DNA of 64,000 nt from Flagellimonas pelagia. GTDB lineage: Bacteria > Bacteroidota > Bacteroidia > Flavobacteriales > Flavobacteriaceae. This document shows, one piece after another, positions 53,088-61,484 of this stretch (position 1 is the first letter of the stretch; each line of letters opens with the position of its first letter). The position numbers and the translations under genes are program-made. The stretch covers positions 372,001 through 436,000 of the forward strand of contig NZ_QXFI01000026.1 in assembly GCF_003584135.1 (NCBI RefSeq), given 5' to 3'. The notes under the pieces are model-generated. The model did not search any database. It worked only from the letters and a program-made list of their open reading frames with translations, and was not told where the DNA came from.

Positions 53088-53899
53088 ATTTCCTTGATTA
53101 GTTCTCTGAATAATTTGATCATTTTGGGTTCTGCCTTGGCGGCAATATCCAGAATCTCCTGAATATTAACAGGTTCCAGGTTGTCCGGATCACATTCATC
53201 CGTCATAACAGATACCGCTACAACAGGTAGTCGTAAATGATTGGCAACAATTACTTCAGGTACGGTACTCATTCCTACTGCGTCTGCTCCCAAAATTTTC
53301 AGCATCCTATATTCCGCTTTGGTTTCCAGTTGAGGTCCGACCACAGAGGCATACACCCCTTTTTGGATGGAAACGCCCTCCTTTGTGGCAATGGCGTGAA
53401 TTTTTTTGCACATATCCACATCATAGGGTTCACTCATATCCACAAACCGATTGCCAAACTCGGAAACGTTCCGGAACGCCAAGGGTGACCCGCCTTGAAG
53501 GTTGATGTGGTCCTCGATCAGCATAATGTCCCCCTTTTTAAAGTTGAGGTTAATGGCACCAGCCGCATTGGAGATGAACAGTTTTTTGATGCCCAACAAA
53601 TGCATGACCCGGATGGGGTAGGTAATGTCCACAAAATCGTAACCTTCGTACAAATGGAAACGGCCCTGCATCACCACGGTTTTTTTGCCCTCGATGGTGC
53701 CAAAGATCAATTTACCGGTATGGAACTCCACCGTGGCCAACGGAAAATGGGGGATATGATTGTAGTGGGCCTCAATTGGATTTTCGATATGATCGATCAA
53801 TTGGCCGAGCCCTGTGCCCAATACTATGCCTATTTCAGGGGTTTCGAATCCCCTTTTTTTCAAATATTCAACAGATTCTTCTAATTGTTCCTGCGTCAT
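53084..53899 (-). CDS. Purine nucleoside phosphorylase
   Basis: 271 residues from the ATG at 53899. PNP/MTAP family motifs are GIVLGTGLGQLIDHI, VMQGRFHLYEGYD, ISNAAGAINLNFKKGD and the Glu/Asn active-site region VGPQLETKAEYRML and AVSVMTDECDPD. It splits purine nucleosides with phosphate to base and (deoxy)ribose-1-phosphate. In this operon it probably recycles or supplies the adenosyl-derived moiety used for arsenosugars. Four-base overlaps (ATGA) join it to both neighbours. Confidence 0.92.
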   Translation of the reverse strand: MTQEQLEESVEYLKKRGFETPEIGIVLGTGLGQLIDHIENPIEAHYNHIPHFPLATVEFHTGKLIFGTIEGKKTVVMQGRFHLYEGYDFVDITYPIRVMHLLGIKKLFISNAAGAINLNFKKGDIMLIEDHINLQGGSPLAFRNVSEFGNRFVDMSEPYDVDMCKKIHAIATKEGVSIQKGVYASVVGPQLETKAEYRMLKILGADAVGMSTVPEVIVANHLRLPVVAVSVMTDECDPDNLEPVNIQEILDIAAKAEPKMIKLFRELIKEI

Positions 53900-54576
53900 G
53901 TTTTTATATGTTTTAAAAAGGGCTGAAACGCCCCAATATCTTTGATGTCTTCGTAATAATCCACATCGTTGCGTTCGTTCAAAAGAGCAATTTTTGCCCC
54001 ATTCATATCTTGTAAGGTGGAGGCAAGTACCGTGTCGGTTCCCCAAGTTTTGTTTTGAAACAATTTTTCGTTCAAATGCTTCATTCCCAGTAGGTAATAG
54101 CCGCCATCTTCTGCTGGGCCTACTACATAATCATGGTCGTTCAACTTGCAGAAAGCTTCCTCCAATTCTGTTTGGGAAAGATGGTACATATCGCTTCCAA
54201 TTATGATTATTCGCTCAAATCCTGCCCGAAAGCCTTCCCTGAACGCATTCAACATCCGTTCGCCCAAATCCCTGCCTATTTGCAATTTTTTCCTATAAAC
54301 AGTATTGTCCCAGATATCTTCTTTCCAAATTTCTTCGGAGTAATAGACCCATTTTTCAACTTGAAGGTCGTGGGTAAACCCTACCGTACAATCCAATAGA
54401 AATTTATAGATTTCCAAGGCGATTTTGTCGCCAACTGCGGCTGCCAATCGGGTCTTGCACTTTCCAATCTCAGGGTTTCTGGTCAGTATCAGGAGTAGGT
54501 CGTTCTTCAATGTTTGCAATTTTGCAGGGTACCTTTCTGCTTTGGGTGGATGGATTTTTAGGGAGATGCTGTTCAA
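53896..54576 (-). CDS. Arsenosugar-type glycosyltransferase (rSAM/selenodomain-associated transferase 1)
   Basis: 226 residues of the CofC-like nucleotidyl/glycosyl transferase fold: LLLILTRNPEIGKCKTRLAAAVGD at the start, IIIGSDMYHLS in the middle and VGPAEDGGYYLLGM with the metal-binding acidic residue. This family, found with ArsM and ArsS, is thought to add a sugar or glycerol-like group during arsenosugar formation. First gene of the three-gene unit. Confidence 0.85.
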   Translation of the reverse strand: MNSISLKIHPPKAERYPAKLQTLKNDLLLILTRNPEIGKCKTRLAAAVGDKIALEIYKFLLDCTVGFTHDLQVEKWVYYSEEIWKEDIWDNTVYRKKLQIGRDLGERMLNAFREGFRAGFERIIIIGSDMYHLSQTELEEAFCKLNDHDYVVGPAEDGGYYLLGMKHLNEKLFQNKTWGTDTVLASTLQDMNGAKIALLNERNDVDYYEDIKDIGAFQPFLKHIKT

Positions 54577-54721
54577 TCATTTTTATTGATCGACATCAAC
54601 TCAACAATCTTTTATCCTAACCCAAAGATACCGCCATAAATGTAGAAGAAACCGATTTCTTGGACAAATCCTTCCTGTGGAATACCCTTCCAATATTTGG
54701 GAAGGGGAACTTTGTTGGATT

Positions 54722-56767
54722 TCAGGACACTTTGGCCAAGAAAACCGGGAGGTAGCTGCGTAACTTGGAAAATGAAATGGGTTTGGTGAGGTAGTCGTTC
54801 ATTCCCGCTCCTTTTGCTTCGTCAATGGCCTCTTTGGTCACATCTGCCGAAAGCCCTATTATGGCAATTTCCTTATTGAACTTTCTAATTTTCTTGGTAG
54901 CTTTAAAGCCATCCATATCGGGCATGTGTACATCCATGAACACAAGATCATAGAAGTTTTTGCGTACAGCTTGCACTGCTTCCCGCCCGTTGGTCACCGA
55001 ATCTGAATACACCCCTAATTTTTCGAGGGTGTTTTTTAGGACGATGACATTCACACGGTTATCGTCTACTATGAGCACTTTGTAACCCTCCAAAAGGAGG
55101 GGTTCGGAGTTTTTGTTTCCTCTTTCAGGTTTTGTATCGGATAATGGAAACAACAAAGAAATATGAAACTCCGTTCCCGTGCCTTCCTCACTTTCTACGG
55201 TAATTTTTCCACCTAGCATTTCCACTAATTTACAAGTGATGTACAACCCAAGGCCACTTCCTTCGTGCCGTTTGGATTTGCCGGTATCTATTTGCGTGAA
55301 CCGGTCAAAAATGGTTTTCAATTTGTTTTTTGGGATGCCTATTCCAGAATCTTTTATTGTTATGTTCAAAGCCATGGAATTATTTTCGACACTTTCATTA
55401 CAGGCTATTTCAATCCCGCCATGTTCCGTAAATTTTAGGGAGTTCCTAAGAATGTTGGTGATGATCTGACCAAACTTTCCAACATCACCGATTACTTCAT
55501 GATTGCATTTGGAAGAGGCATCCAGTACAATGGAAAGCCCTTTTTCATCTGCAGTGGGCCTATAAATGCTAATGATATTTTTCAACTCTTGATGCGGGGA
55601 AAAAACATCTTTCCTGAAAGTGGATTTGCCAGATTCTATCTTGTCAATTTCGAGAATATCGTTTACCAGAAGGAGCAATTTTCTGGACGAAATGTCCATG
55701 AGGGAAAGATATTCCTGGATGTCACATTGTATATCGGATAACCTTAGTACTTCGATAAAACCGATGATGGCATTCAACGGTGTTCTGATCTCATGGCTCA
55801 TGTTGGAAATAAACTCAGTTTTTGCCAATGAAGATTTTTCAGCTTTTCGCCTTTCCTTTTCCAGGGTTTTGTTCAACTCTTTGAGTTTATTGTTGGCATG
55901 GCTCAATCGGCGGTTCTTTTTTCTAGAGGATTGATAAAAGTAGATAAGCGAACTGGTCAACACGGATACCAATATCCCAAAAACAAAAAAGGTAAGGGTA
56001 CTTTCTTTTCTCTCGGCCATAAAATCCAAATCGGCAGGCATAAGGGAGAAGGTCCATTTTTGATGGTCCAAGTTATCTACCTCAAAAGAAGATGTGAAAA
56101 TAAACTCATCTGCTATTGCCTTGGATTGCGGATTGTTTTTGGAGTAAAAAACAGTTCCGTTCTCATCTTTCATTTCAATGGCATAGGTGTCCAGACTGGC
56201 CGCCAGTTCATTGAAGGGGTTGGTGAAATCCATGCCAGCGGTAATGGTTCCATGAAATTTCCCTTCAAAAAAAACAGGTACATCCACAAGAAATGCACTT
56301 CCACCTTGGTAAAGGGCTGTCCATGAGGAAACATTCGTTGAAAAATCCTTCACATGTCTTCTCCACTCAATATTTCTTGGATGTTGGGAAAGATCTAGGC
56401 CAATAGCGGCTTCATTCCCTTCTAGAGGGGTCACCACCCTAATGATCATCAGGCTGTCCACCCATTCAACAAACTTGAAGGAGGGATGTTGCTCCAGAAT
56501 AAGTTTGGCATCTCTTTCCCAATATTGGAAATATGACCCATTGGTCATTTCAATCCTTTGCTTTAGGTTTTCCAAGGATTTTATGTTGTGTTCCACGGAG
56601 GAGAAAAATTCTTGTGCTCTAAGCTTTCCAGTCGTTCGGATCTCATTTGCAAAGGTGGCCTTTTGGGTTTCCAAGGAGTTGTTGCCCAAAATGAATATCA
56701 TCAATATAAATACTCCAAAAACCGCAATTGGAAGTACAAATTCTTTTTGTGAAGGTTTCAACAGCAT
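54722..56767 (-). CDS. Hybrid sensor histidine kinase / response regulator
   Basis: 681 residues from the ATG at 56767 (a TTG eight codons earlier is also in frame). Two membrane helices flank a CHASE-like periplasmic sensor (about 30-265). A short coiled coil leads to HisKA (FISNMSHEIRTPLNA, His325), the ATPase domain (N box ILRNSLKFTEHG, G1 DSGIGIPK, G2 GSGLGLYI) and a C-terminal receiver with Asp612 (FMDVHMPDMDG). It would pass phosphate to an unlinked phosphotransfer protein, as no output gene is adjacent. Signal unknown. Confidence 0.93.
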   Translation of the reverse strand: MLLKPSQKEFVLPIAVFGVFILMIFILGNNSLETQKATFANEIRTTGKLRAQEFFSSVEHNIKSLENLKQRIEMTNGSYFQYWERDAKLILEQHPSFKFVEWVDSLMIIRVVTPLEGNEAAIGLDLSQHPRNIEWRRHVKDFSTNVSSWTALYQGGSAFLVDVPVFFEGKFHGTITAGMDFTNPFNELAASLDTYAIEMKDENGTVFYSKNNPQSKAIADEFIFTSSFEVDNLDHQKWTFSLMPADLDFMAERKESTLTFFVFGILVSVLTSSLIYFYQSSRKKNRRLSHANNKLKELNKTLEKERRKAEKSSLAKTEFISNMSHEIRTPLNAIIGFIEVLRLSDIQCDIQEYLSLMDISSRKLLLLVNDILEIDKIESGKSTFRKDVFSPHQELKNIISIYRPTADEKGLSIVLDASSKCNHEVIGDVGKFGQIITNILRNSLKFTEHGGIEIACNESVENNSMALNITIKDSGIGIPKNKLKTIFDRFTQIDTGKSKRHEGSGLGLYITCKLVEMLGGKITVESEEGTGTEFHISLLFPLSDTKPERGNKNSEPLLLEGYKVLIVDDNRVNVIVLKNTLEKLGVYSDSVTNGREAVQAVRKNFYDLVFMDVHMPDMDGFKATKKIRKFNKEIAIIGLSADVTKEAIDEAKGAGMNDYLTKPISFSKLRSYLPVFLAKVS

Positions 56768-57082
56768 ATCAGTTTTCCAGATAGGGGACAAATTATTAGA
56801 GGGTAATCCCGGTAAATAAATGATTTGAAAGGATTACTGTAGGAAAATACGCCTATACAATAATTTCTATATTAACACTTTCTTTGTGAAAATATTGTAT
56901 GTGAATTCTATTTATAAAGAAATCGCGGAATGTTGGATTGATGAAAGGCAAGATACTATTGAGTTTTATCAAGAGAGAAATATAAGATTAAATAGATTGT
57001 GGTTTGCAATCAGGTAATCCATAAATTGATCCTCAAGACGTTTGTTTTATGAATATCTTCAACGTTTAAACCACAGAGACCA
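56768..57082. other. Intergenic region between kinase and GH32 genes
   Basis: 315 bases, AT-rich, divergent. It must hold promoters for both genes. The only thing that looks coding is the short frame at 56886-57017 listed separately. Confidence 0.5.
56886..57017 (+). CDS. Possible small ORF, 43 residues
   Basis: A GTG-started frame with a charged, protein-like composition (IAECWIDERQDTIEFYQER, then RLNRLWFAIR). No family is recognised, no clear ribosome site precedes it, and it may be a chance or relic frame. Confidence 0.2.
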   Translation: MKILYVNSIYKEIAECWIDERQDTIEFYQERNIRLNRLWFAIR

Positions 57083-58633
57083 ATGCGAACAAATTTTTTT
57101 TTCGGGGTGATGCTCATTTTGTTAGTGGGTTGTAAGGAAAATAAAAAAGAGAATACGATAGAACGAAACATGGAACAAGGCTACTACTCCGAACAATACC
57201 GTCCACAATTTCACTTTTCACCAGGGGCAAATTGGATGAACGACCCCAATGGATTGGTCTACCATGATGGTGTGTATCACTTGTTTTATCAATATTATCC
57301 CGAAGATACCGTTTGGGGCCCGATGCACTGGGGGCATGCAGTGAGCAAAGATTTGGTCCATTGGGAACACAAACCCATAGCTCTATATCCTGATGGGCAT
57401 GGATTGATTTTTTCCGGCAGTGCCGTGGTCGATAAACATAACACTTCAGGATTTGCTACAAACGGGGAAACACCTTTGGTGGCCATTTTTACCTACCATG
57501 ATATGGATGGGGAAAAAGCGGGCAGAACGGATTTTCAAACACAAGGGATTGCCTATAGCTTGGACAATGGTGAAACGTGGACCAAATATGAGGGCAACCC
57601 GGTTATTGGCAATGAGGGGATCAAGGATTTTAGGGACCCCAAGGTGTTCTGGCATGAAGCGTCGCAAAAATGGATCTTGACCTTGGTGGCGGGAGACCAT
57701 GCACAATTTTATACGTCTCCCAACTTGAAGGATTGGGCTTTGTTGGGTGAATTTGGTCAAGGACAAGGAGCCCACGGAGGTGTATGGGAATGTCCGGATC
57801 TGTTCCCTTTGACAGTGGAAGGTTCTGATGAAACAAAATGGGTCTTGATCATCAGTATAAATCCGGGAGCCCCGAATGGCGGTAGTGGCACCCAGTATTT
57901 TGTGGGCAATTTTGATGGAAAAACCTTCACCACGGAACAAACGGAACCCAAGTGGCTCGATTACGGCACCGATAATTATGCCGGGGTCACCTACAATAAC
58001 ATACCCAATGGAGATCGGATTTTTATTGGTTGGATGAGCAATTGGGATTATGCAAGGGACACTCCAACGGAAAAATGGAGAAGCTCCATGACCGTCCCCA
58101 GAAAATTGGCTCTTAAAAAAATCGGTTCGGATTATTTCCTGACCAATTTCCCCATTGATGGAATTGATGGGCTGGCATCTTCCGGGCTTTCCAAAGCATG
58201 GGAGGTCGGGCCAAAAGAGACAACATCAAGGACCATTGAGGGCCTGAACCAATCTATGGTCCAATTGAGAACGGCATCGAAGGATTTTAGCGCCACTTTT
58301 CAGAATGCCTTGGGAGAAACCTTGGTTCTTACCATGGATTCCGAAAACAATCAGTTTTTGGTGGATCGTAGAAAATCCGGAAAGGTCGATTTCCAAAAGG
58401 GATTTGGGAACAAAATACATTGGGCTCCCACTGAAATGTTAGAGGGAGAGACCTTCGACATGAAAATTCTTTTGGATCGATCTTCTGTGGAGATTTTCAT
58501 TAATGGCGGTCTCTTGGTCATGACCGAGCAAATTTTCCCTAATGAACCGTTCAATACGTTGACCGTGGAAAACCGAGATTCCAAATCCAGTCTCACCATC
58601 GATAGTGTTAAAAAAATGGAATCCGTTTGGTGA
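57083..58633 (+). CDS. GH32 fructan hydrolase, lipoprotein
   Basis: 516 residues with a lipoprotein signal (ILLVGC, Cys16). A five-bladed beta-propeller carries the GH32 motifs WMNDPNG (nucleophile Asp54), FRDPKVFW (stabiliser Asp185) and WECPDLF (acid/base Glu236), followed by a C-terminal beta-sandwich (about 360-515, RSSVEIFINGG). It hydrolyses beta-fructosides such as levan, inulin or sucrose outside the cytoplasm. No SusCD pair or fructokinase is adjacent, so it is an isolated gene. Confidence 0.94.
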   Translation: MRTNFFFGVMLILLVGCKENKKENTIERNMEQGYYSEQYRPQFHFSPGANWMNDPNGLVYHDGVYHLFYQYYPEDTVWGPMHWGHAVSKDLVHWEHKPIALYPDGHGLIFSGSAVVDKHNTSGFATNGETPLVAIFTYHDMDGEKAGRTDFQTQGIAYSLDNGETWTKYEGNPVIGNEGIKDFRDPKVFWHEASQKWILTLVAGDHAQFYTSPNLKDWALLGEFGQGQGAHGGVWECPDLFPLTVEGSDETKWVLIISINPGAPNGGSGTQYFVGNFDGKTFTTEQTEPKWLDYGTDNYAGVTYNNIPNGDRIFIGWMSNWDYARDTPTEKWRSSMTVPRKLALKKIGSDYFLTNFPIDGIDGLASSGLSKAWEVGPKETTSRTIEGLNQSMVQLRTASKDFSATFQNALGETLVLTMDSENNQFLVDRRKSGKVDFQKGFGNKIHWAPTEMLEGETFDMKILLDRSSVEIFINGGLLVMTEQIFPNEPFNTLTVENRDSKSSLTIDSVKKMESVW

Positions 58634-58705
58634 TTTGGACACGGTCTGACCATTGTCAGTTTTTTTCAGATACTTCCTGTCGAACTTTAGGGCAAAATTT
58701 GGTCC

Positions 58706-60523
58706 ATGCCTGCAACTGGGGAACAGCTTGAACACTTAGCCGTCCAATTGGACGAGGTCATTCATTTGATTCTGGAACAAGACAATGAAAAGGCTTCCAT
58801 GATCGATACGGTATGTCCCATTTATTTGGAGAGCGCCAAGAACCTGATGCACTATGCCACTTTTAGAAGTCTTGATGTGCGAGGCTTGCAGAAATCGTTG
58901 AAACAATTAGGCTTGACACGCTTGGCCAATGCCGAGGGCAATATTTTGGGGAGCTTGGTCAATTTAAAGATGATGGTGGATAGCCTAAGGGCCAAAAACA
59001 TGAATCATGAAAACCTTCCCTTTTTATCCATTGGTGAAGGCAAAAAACTATTGTACAAGCATACCGATCAGATTTTTGGGGAACATACCAAGGACAGAAG
59101 GGGGCGGATCATGGTTACCCAACCTTCCGAAGCGGCAACGGACTATGATTTGGTTTTGGGTATGGTGAAAAACGGAATGGATTGCGCTCGGATCAACTGC
59201 GCGCATGACGGTCCAAAAGTCTGGGAATCCATAATTGATAATATTCGAAAAGCGGAGAAAGAGTGTTCCACGACCGTAAAAATAGCCATGGATTTAGCAG
59301 GGCCCAAAATTCGTACGGGGGACATTGGGGAAGGACCAAAGATCAAAAAGTTCAAGCCTCCGAAAAATGCCCATGGTGAGAAGGATATGGTATTCATTAA
59401 ATTGGTGGCCGAAGGTGGGCATGAACTGAAATCCAATGAAATTCCTGTGGATAAGCGTTGGATGGAAAAGCTTCACGTTGGTGATGACATCAAGGTAAAG
59501 GACATTAGGGGAAGGTCGAGAAAGATCAAGGTGGTTCAAAAGGATAAAGATTTCGTTTTGCTCCTAAGTCCAAAGTCACTTACCCTAGAATCTGGTGCCA
59601 TTTTAAAACCATTAAGGAAGAAATTGAGGAATGGAATGGTTGGAGAGCTTCCGGGAAAGGAGCAGTTTTTGTTGTTGAGGGAAGGTGATCATTTATTTAT
59701 TGGTTCAGAAGAGGAGAAGGCCACTTTGCCCATTTTTGATACGGAAGGGAATTTGGTTCAGGCTGGCAAGGTGAGTTGCAGTCCTCCGGAAATTGTCCAT
59801 AAAATGAAAGTAGGTGTGCCCATACTTTTTGATGATGGAAAGATTGAAGGCATTGTGGTGGAAACCGCATCGGAATGGTTTAAGGTAAAGATTGTAAGGG
59901 CGGGGGAAAAAGGAGCGAAACTGAAATCGGAAAAGGGAATAAACGTACCGAACCTTGATTTAGGAATTTCCGGCCTGACCGAAAAGGATAGGGAGGACTT
60001 AAAGTTTGTGGCAAAGCATGCCGACATTGTTAACTTTTCCTATGTGAACAACGAAGAGGATGTACAGGAGCTTTTAGATGAACTGGAGCAACTTGGGGTA
60101 AAGAACACTATGGGGGTCATTTTAAAAATTGAGACCCAGATGGCCTACAAAAATTTGATAGGAATCCTTGTCTCAGCCATGCAGGCTAAAAAATTGGGAG
60201 TCATGATCGCAAGGGGGGATCTTGCTTTGGAAGTAGGTTGGAAGAACATGGCCATGGTACAAGAAGGTATCCTATCGTTCTGCAGTGCCGCGCATATCCC
60301 TGTGGTTTGGGCCACCCAGGTTCTGGAAAGTTTGGCCAAAAAGGGTATGCCGTCGCGATCTGAAATTACCGATATCACATCATCGGTACAGGCAGAATGT
60401 GTTATGTTGAACAAGGGGCCACATATTCAGGAAGCCATTGCTTTTTTGGACGAGGTCTTGGTCAATATAGAAGCTTCCCATGATAAAAAGGAAGTGATGC
60501 TACCCAAAATGGAATGGGGATGA
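58706..60523 (+). CDS. Pyruvate-kinase-like protein, non-canonical
   Basis: 605 residues, longer than pyruvate kinase but lacking its regulatory C-terminal domain. An extra N-terminal helical region of about 125 residues comes first. The barrel keeps ARINCAHDG, DLAGPKIRTGDIG, LKIETQMAYKNL, MIARGDLALEVG, WATQVLESLAKKGMPSRSEITD. The first barrel strand is unlike pyruvate kinase (RIMVTQPSEA instead of KIICTIGPAS), and the B-domain has large insertions (about 210-370). It keeps the metal-binding acidic residues but may have another phosphotransfer substrate. Ends with a strong terminator. Confidence 0.82.
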   Translation: MPATGEQLEHLAVQLDEVIHLILEQDNEKASMIDTVCPIYLESAKNLMHYATFRSLDVRGLQKSLKQLGLTRLANAEGNILGSLVNLKMMVDSLRAKNMNHENLPFLSIGEGKKLLYKHTDQIFGEHTKDRRGRIMVTQPSEAATDYDLVLGMVKNGMDCARINCAHDGPKVWESIIDNIRKAEKECSTTVKIAMDLAGPKIRTGDIGEGPKIKKFKPPKNAHGEKDMVFIKLVAEGGHELKSNEIPVDKRWMEKLHVGDDIKVKDIRGRSRKIKVVQKDKDFVLLLSPKSLTLESGAILKPLRKKLRNGMVGELPGKEQFLLLREGDHLFIGSEEEKATLPIFDTEGNLVQAGKVSCSPPEIVHKMKVGVPILFDDGKIEGIVVETASEWFKVKIVRAGEKGAKLKSEKGINVPNLDLGISGLTEKDREDLKFVAKHADIVNFSYVNNEEDVQELLDELEQLGVKNTMGVILKIETQMAYKNLIGILVSAMQAKKLGVMIARGDLALEVGWKNMAMVQEGILSFCSAAHIPVVWATQVLESLAKKGMPSRSEITDITSSVQAECVMLNKGPHIQEAIAFLDEVLVNIEASHDKKEVMLPKMEWG

Positions 60524-60529
60524 AAAAGA

Positions 60530-60552
60530 AAAGGCACCAAAACGGTGCCTTT
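60530..60552. terminator. Terminator after the pyruvate-kinase-like gene
   Basis: AAAGGCACC-AAAAC-GGTGCCTTT, a nine-pair stem six bases after the stop, usable from both strands. Confidence 0.8.
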
Positions 60553-60607
60553 GAAAGAGACATTATTAAACTACAGGAATTTTTTGATGGGTAGTGTTTA
60601 GTATAGC

Positions 60608-60709
60608 TCAAAAAATATAATTGTAGAGACTGCTAATAAGGGAATAAACGGATAGTGCAATTACAAAATACCAAAACAGGTATCCTAATTTTACTTCAAT
60701 AGTGTTCAT
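60608..60709 (-). CDS. Candidate 33-residue membrane peptide
   Basis: ATG at 60709 to TGA at 60608 encodes a peptide with a short polar start (MNTIEVKLG) and one hydrophobic helix (YLFWYFVIALSVYSLIS). The A-rich stretch before the ATG fits flavobacterial start sites. The hydrophobic helix with flanking polar ends is what a small membrane protein would look like, but coding is unproven. Confidence 0.4.
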   Translation of the reverse strand: MNTIEVKLGYLFWYFVIALSVYSLISSLYNYIF

Positions 60710-60844
60710 TTTTCTGAGTGTTTGCTTATAAGATTGAGGTTATCTGCTCTCCGAAATTAGTCAAAACACTTCGCCCACAATCCACATTTTTATTCGTTGC
60801 AGGAATTCGGACATAACTGGTCAAAAATGCTATGTAAATGGAAA

Positions 60845-60863
60845 AACCGCCCAAAGAGCGGTT
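60845..60863 (-). terminator. Intrinsic terminator after the 75-residue protein gene
   Basis: On the reverse strand AACCGC-TCTTTGG-GCGGTT is followed by TTTCC, a classic hairpin plus T-run, 116 bases after the stop of the gene at 60979. Confidence 0.7.
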
Positions 60864-60874
60864 AATGACAATGA

Positions 60875-60946
60875 AATACTTTTAAAGTATTGTATTTCAA
60901 ATATTTATACGATAACATTCAAGGCTTTTAGAGCCTGTAATGTTAT
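60875..60946 (-). other. Two further hairpins in the 3' region of the 75-residue protein gene
   Basis: AATACTTT-T-AAAGTATT (60875-60891) and a compound stem with arms ATAACATT/AATGTTAT enclosing AGGCT-TTTAG-AGCCT (60912-60946). With the terminator they make a structured 100-base 3' region or a small RNA. The rest of the gene-free stretch 60710-60978 shows nothing else. Confidence 0.45.
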
Positions 60947-60978
60947 GGGATGGGTTTGGAATTCCCCATCTAGCATAG

Positions 60979-61206
60979 CTATACCAAAGGCGTGCCGTTA
61001 AGCCGCTTTTCTATTTTGCGCTTCTTTTCGGTAAGACTTTTCATGACATCCATTAATTTGGAGTCCTTGGTCTTTTTATAGATTTCGTTAATGGAAAGTA
61101 TGAGTTTTTTGGCCTCTCTGGAGGCTTCAACCCTATCGCTGGTGGACATGTGGCTCATGGGTCTGTTTTCAAACTCCTCGGCCTGTGTTAGTAACTCTTG
61201 GGTCAT
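60979..61206 (-). CDS. Small helical hypothetical protein
   Basis: 75 residues, almost all charged and helix-forming, with a heptad-like pattern suggesting a coiled coil (REAKKLILSINEIYKKTKD, then LTEKKRKIEKRL). No signal or membrane segment. No family recognised. The gene is single and followed by hairpins and a terminator. Confidence 0.7.
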   Translation of the reverse strand: MTQELLTQAEEFENRPMSHMSTSDRVEASREAKKLILSINEIYKKTKDSKLMDVMKSLTEKKRKIEKRLNGTPLV

Positions 61207-61484
61207 TTTTGTTTAAAGTTATGCTGCGTCCGTTAAATATAAGTGTTGTTGTCATATTTTCTTGTTATGGAACCATTTGATTTTCATATTTATGAAAACA
61301 TTAAGAGTTTAAAATTCAATACTTTATAAAATGTTAAAATCCGCTCCCAATTTGGCTTATTGGACTATGATTTCCGTCAAATCTATCCATCCAAACGGAT
61401 TCAAGTCAATCTTAAAATGAATTGAGGAAACCCATCAAAAGGCCAATCGATAGTTTTGAGATGAACACTTCAAAAACTTTCGAT

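Noticed and set aside
53838-53862. tRNA T-arm-like TTCGAATCCC
   Set aside because: It lies inside the phosphorylase coding sequence (RGFETPE) and no cloverleaf surrounds it.
54680-54712. Terminator of the hybrid kinase gene at CCCTTCC...GGGAAGGG
   Set aside because: A stem is possible, but no T-run follows on either strand, so I do not list it as a terminator.
61331-61419. 29-codon ATG frame before the GH3-family gene
   Set aside because: Composition is unremarkable, no ribosome site is visible and it ends next to the following frame; likely chance.
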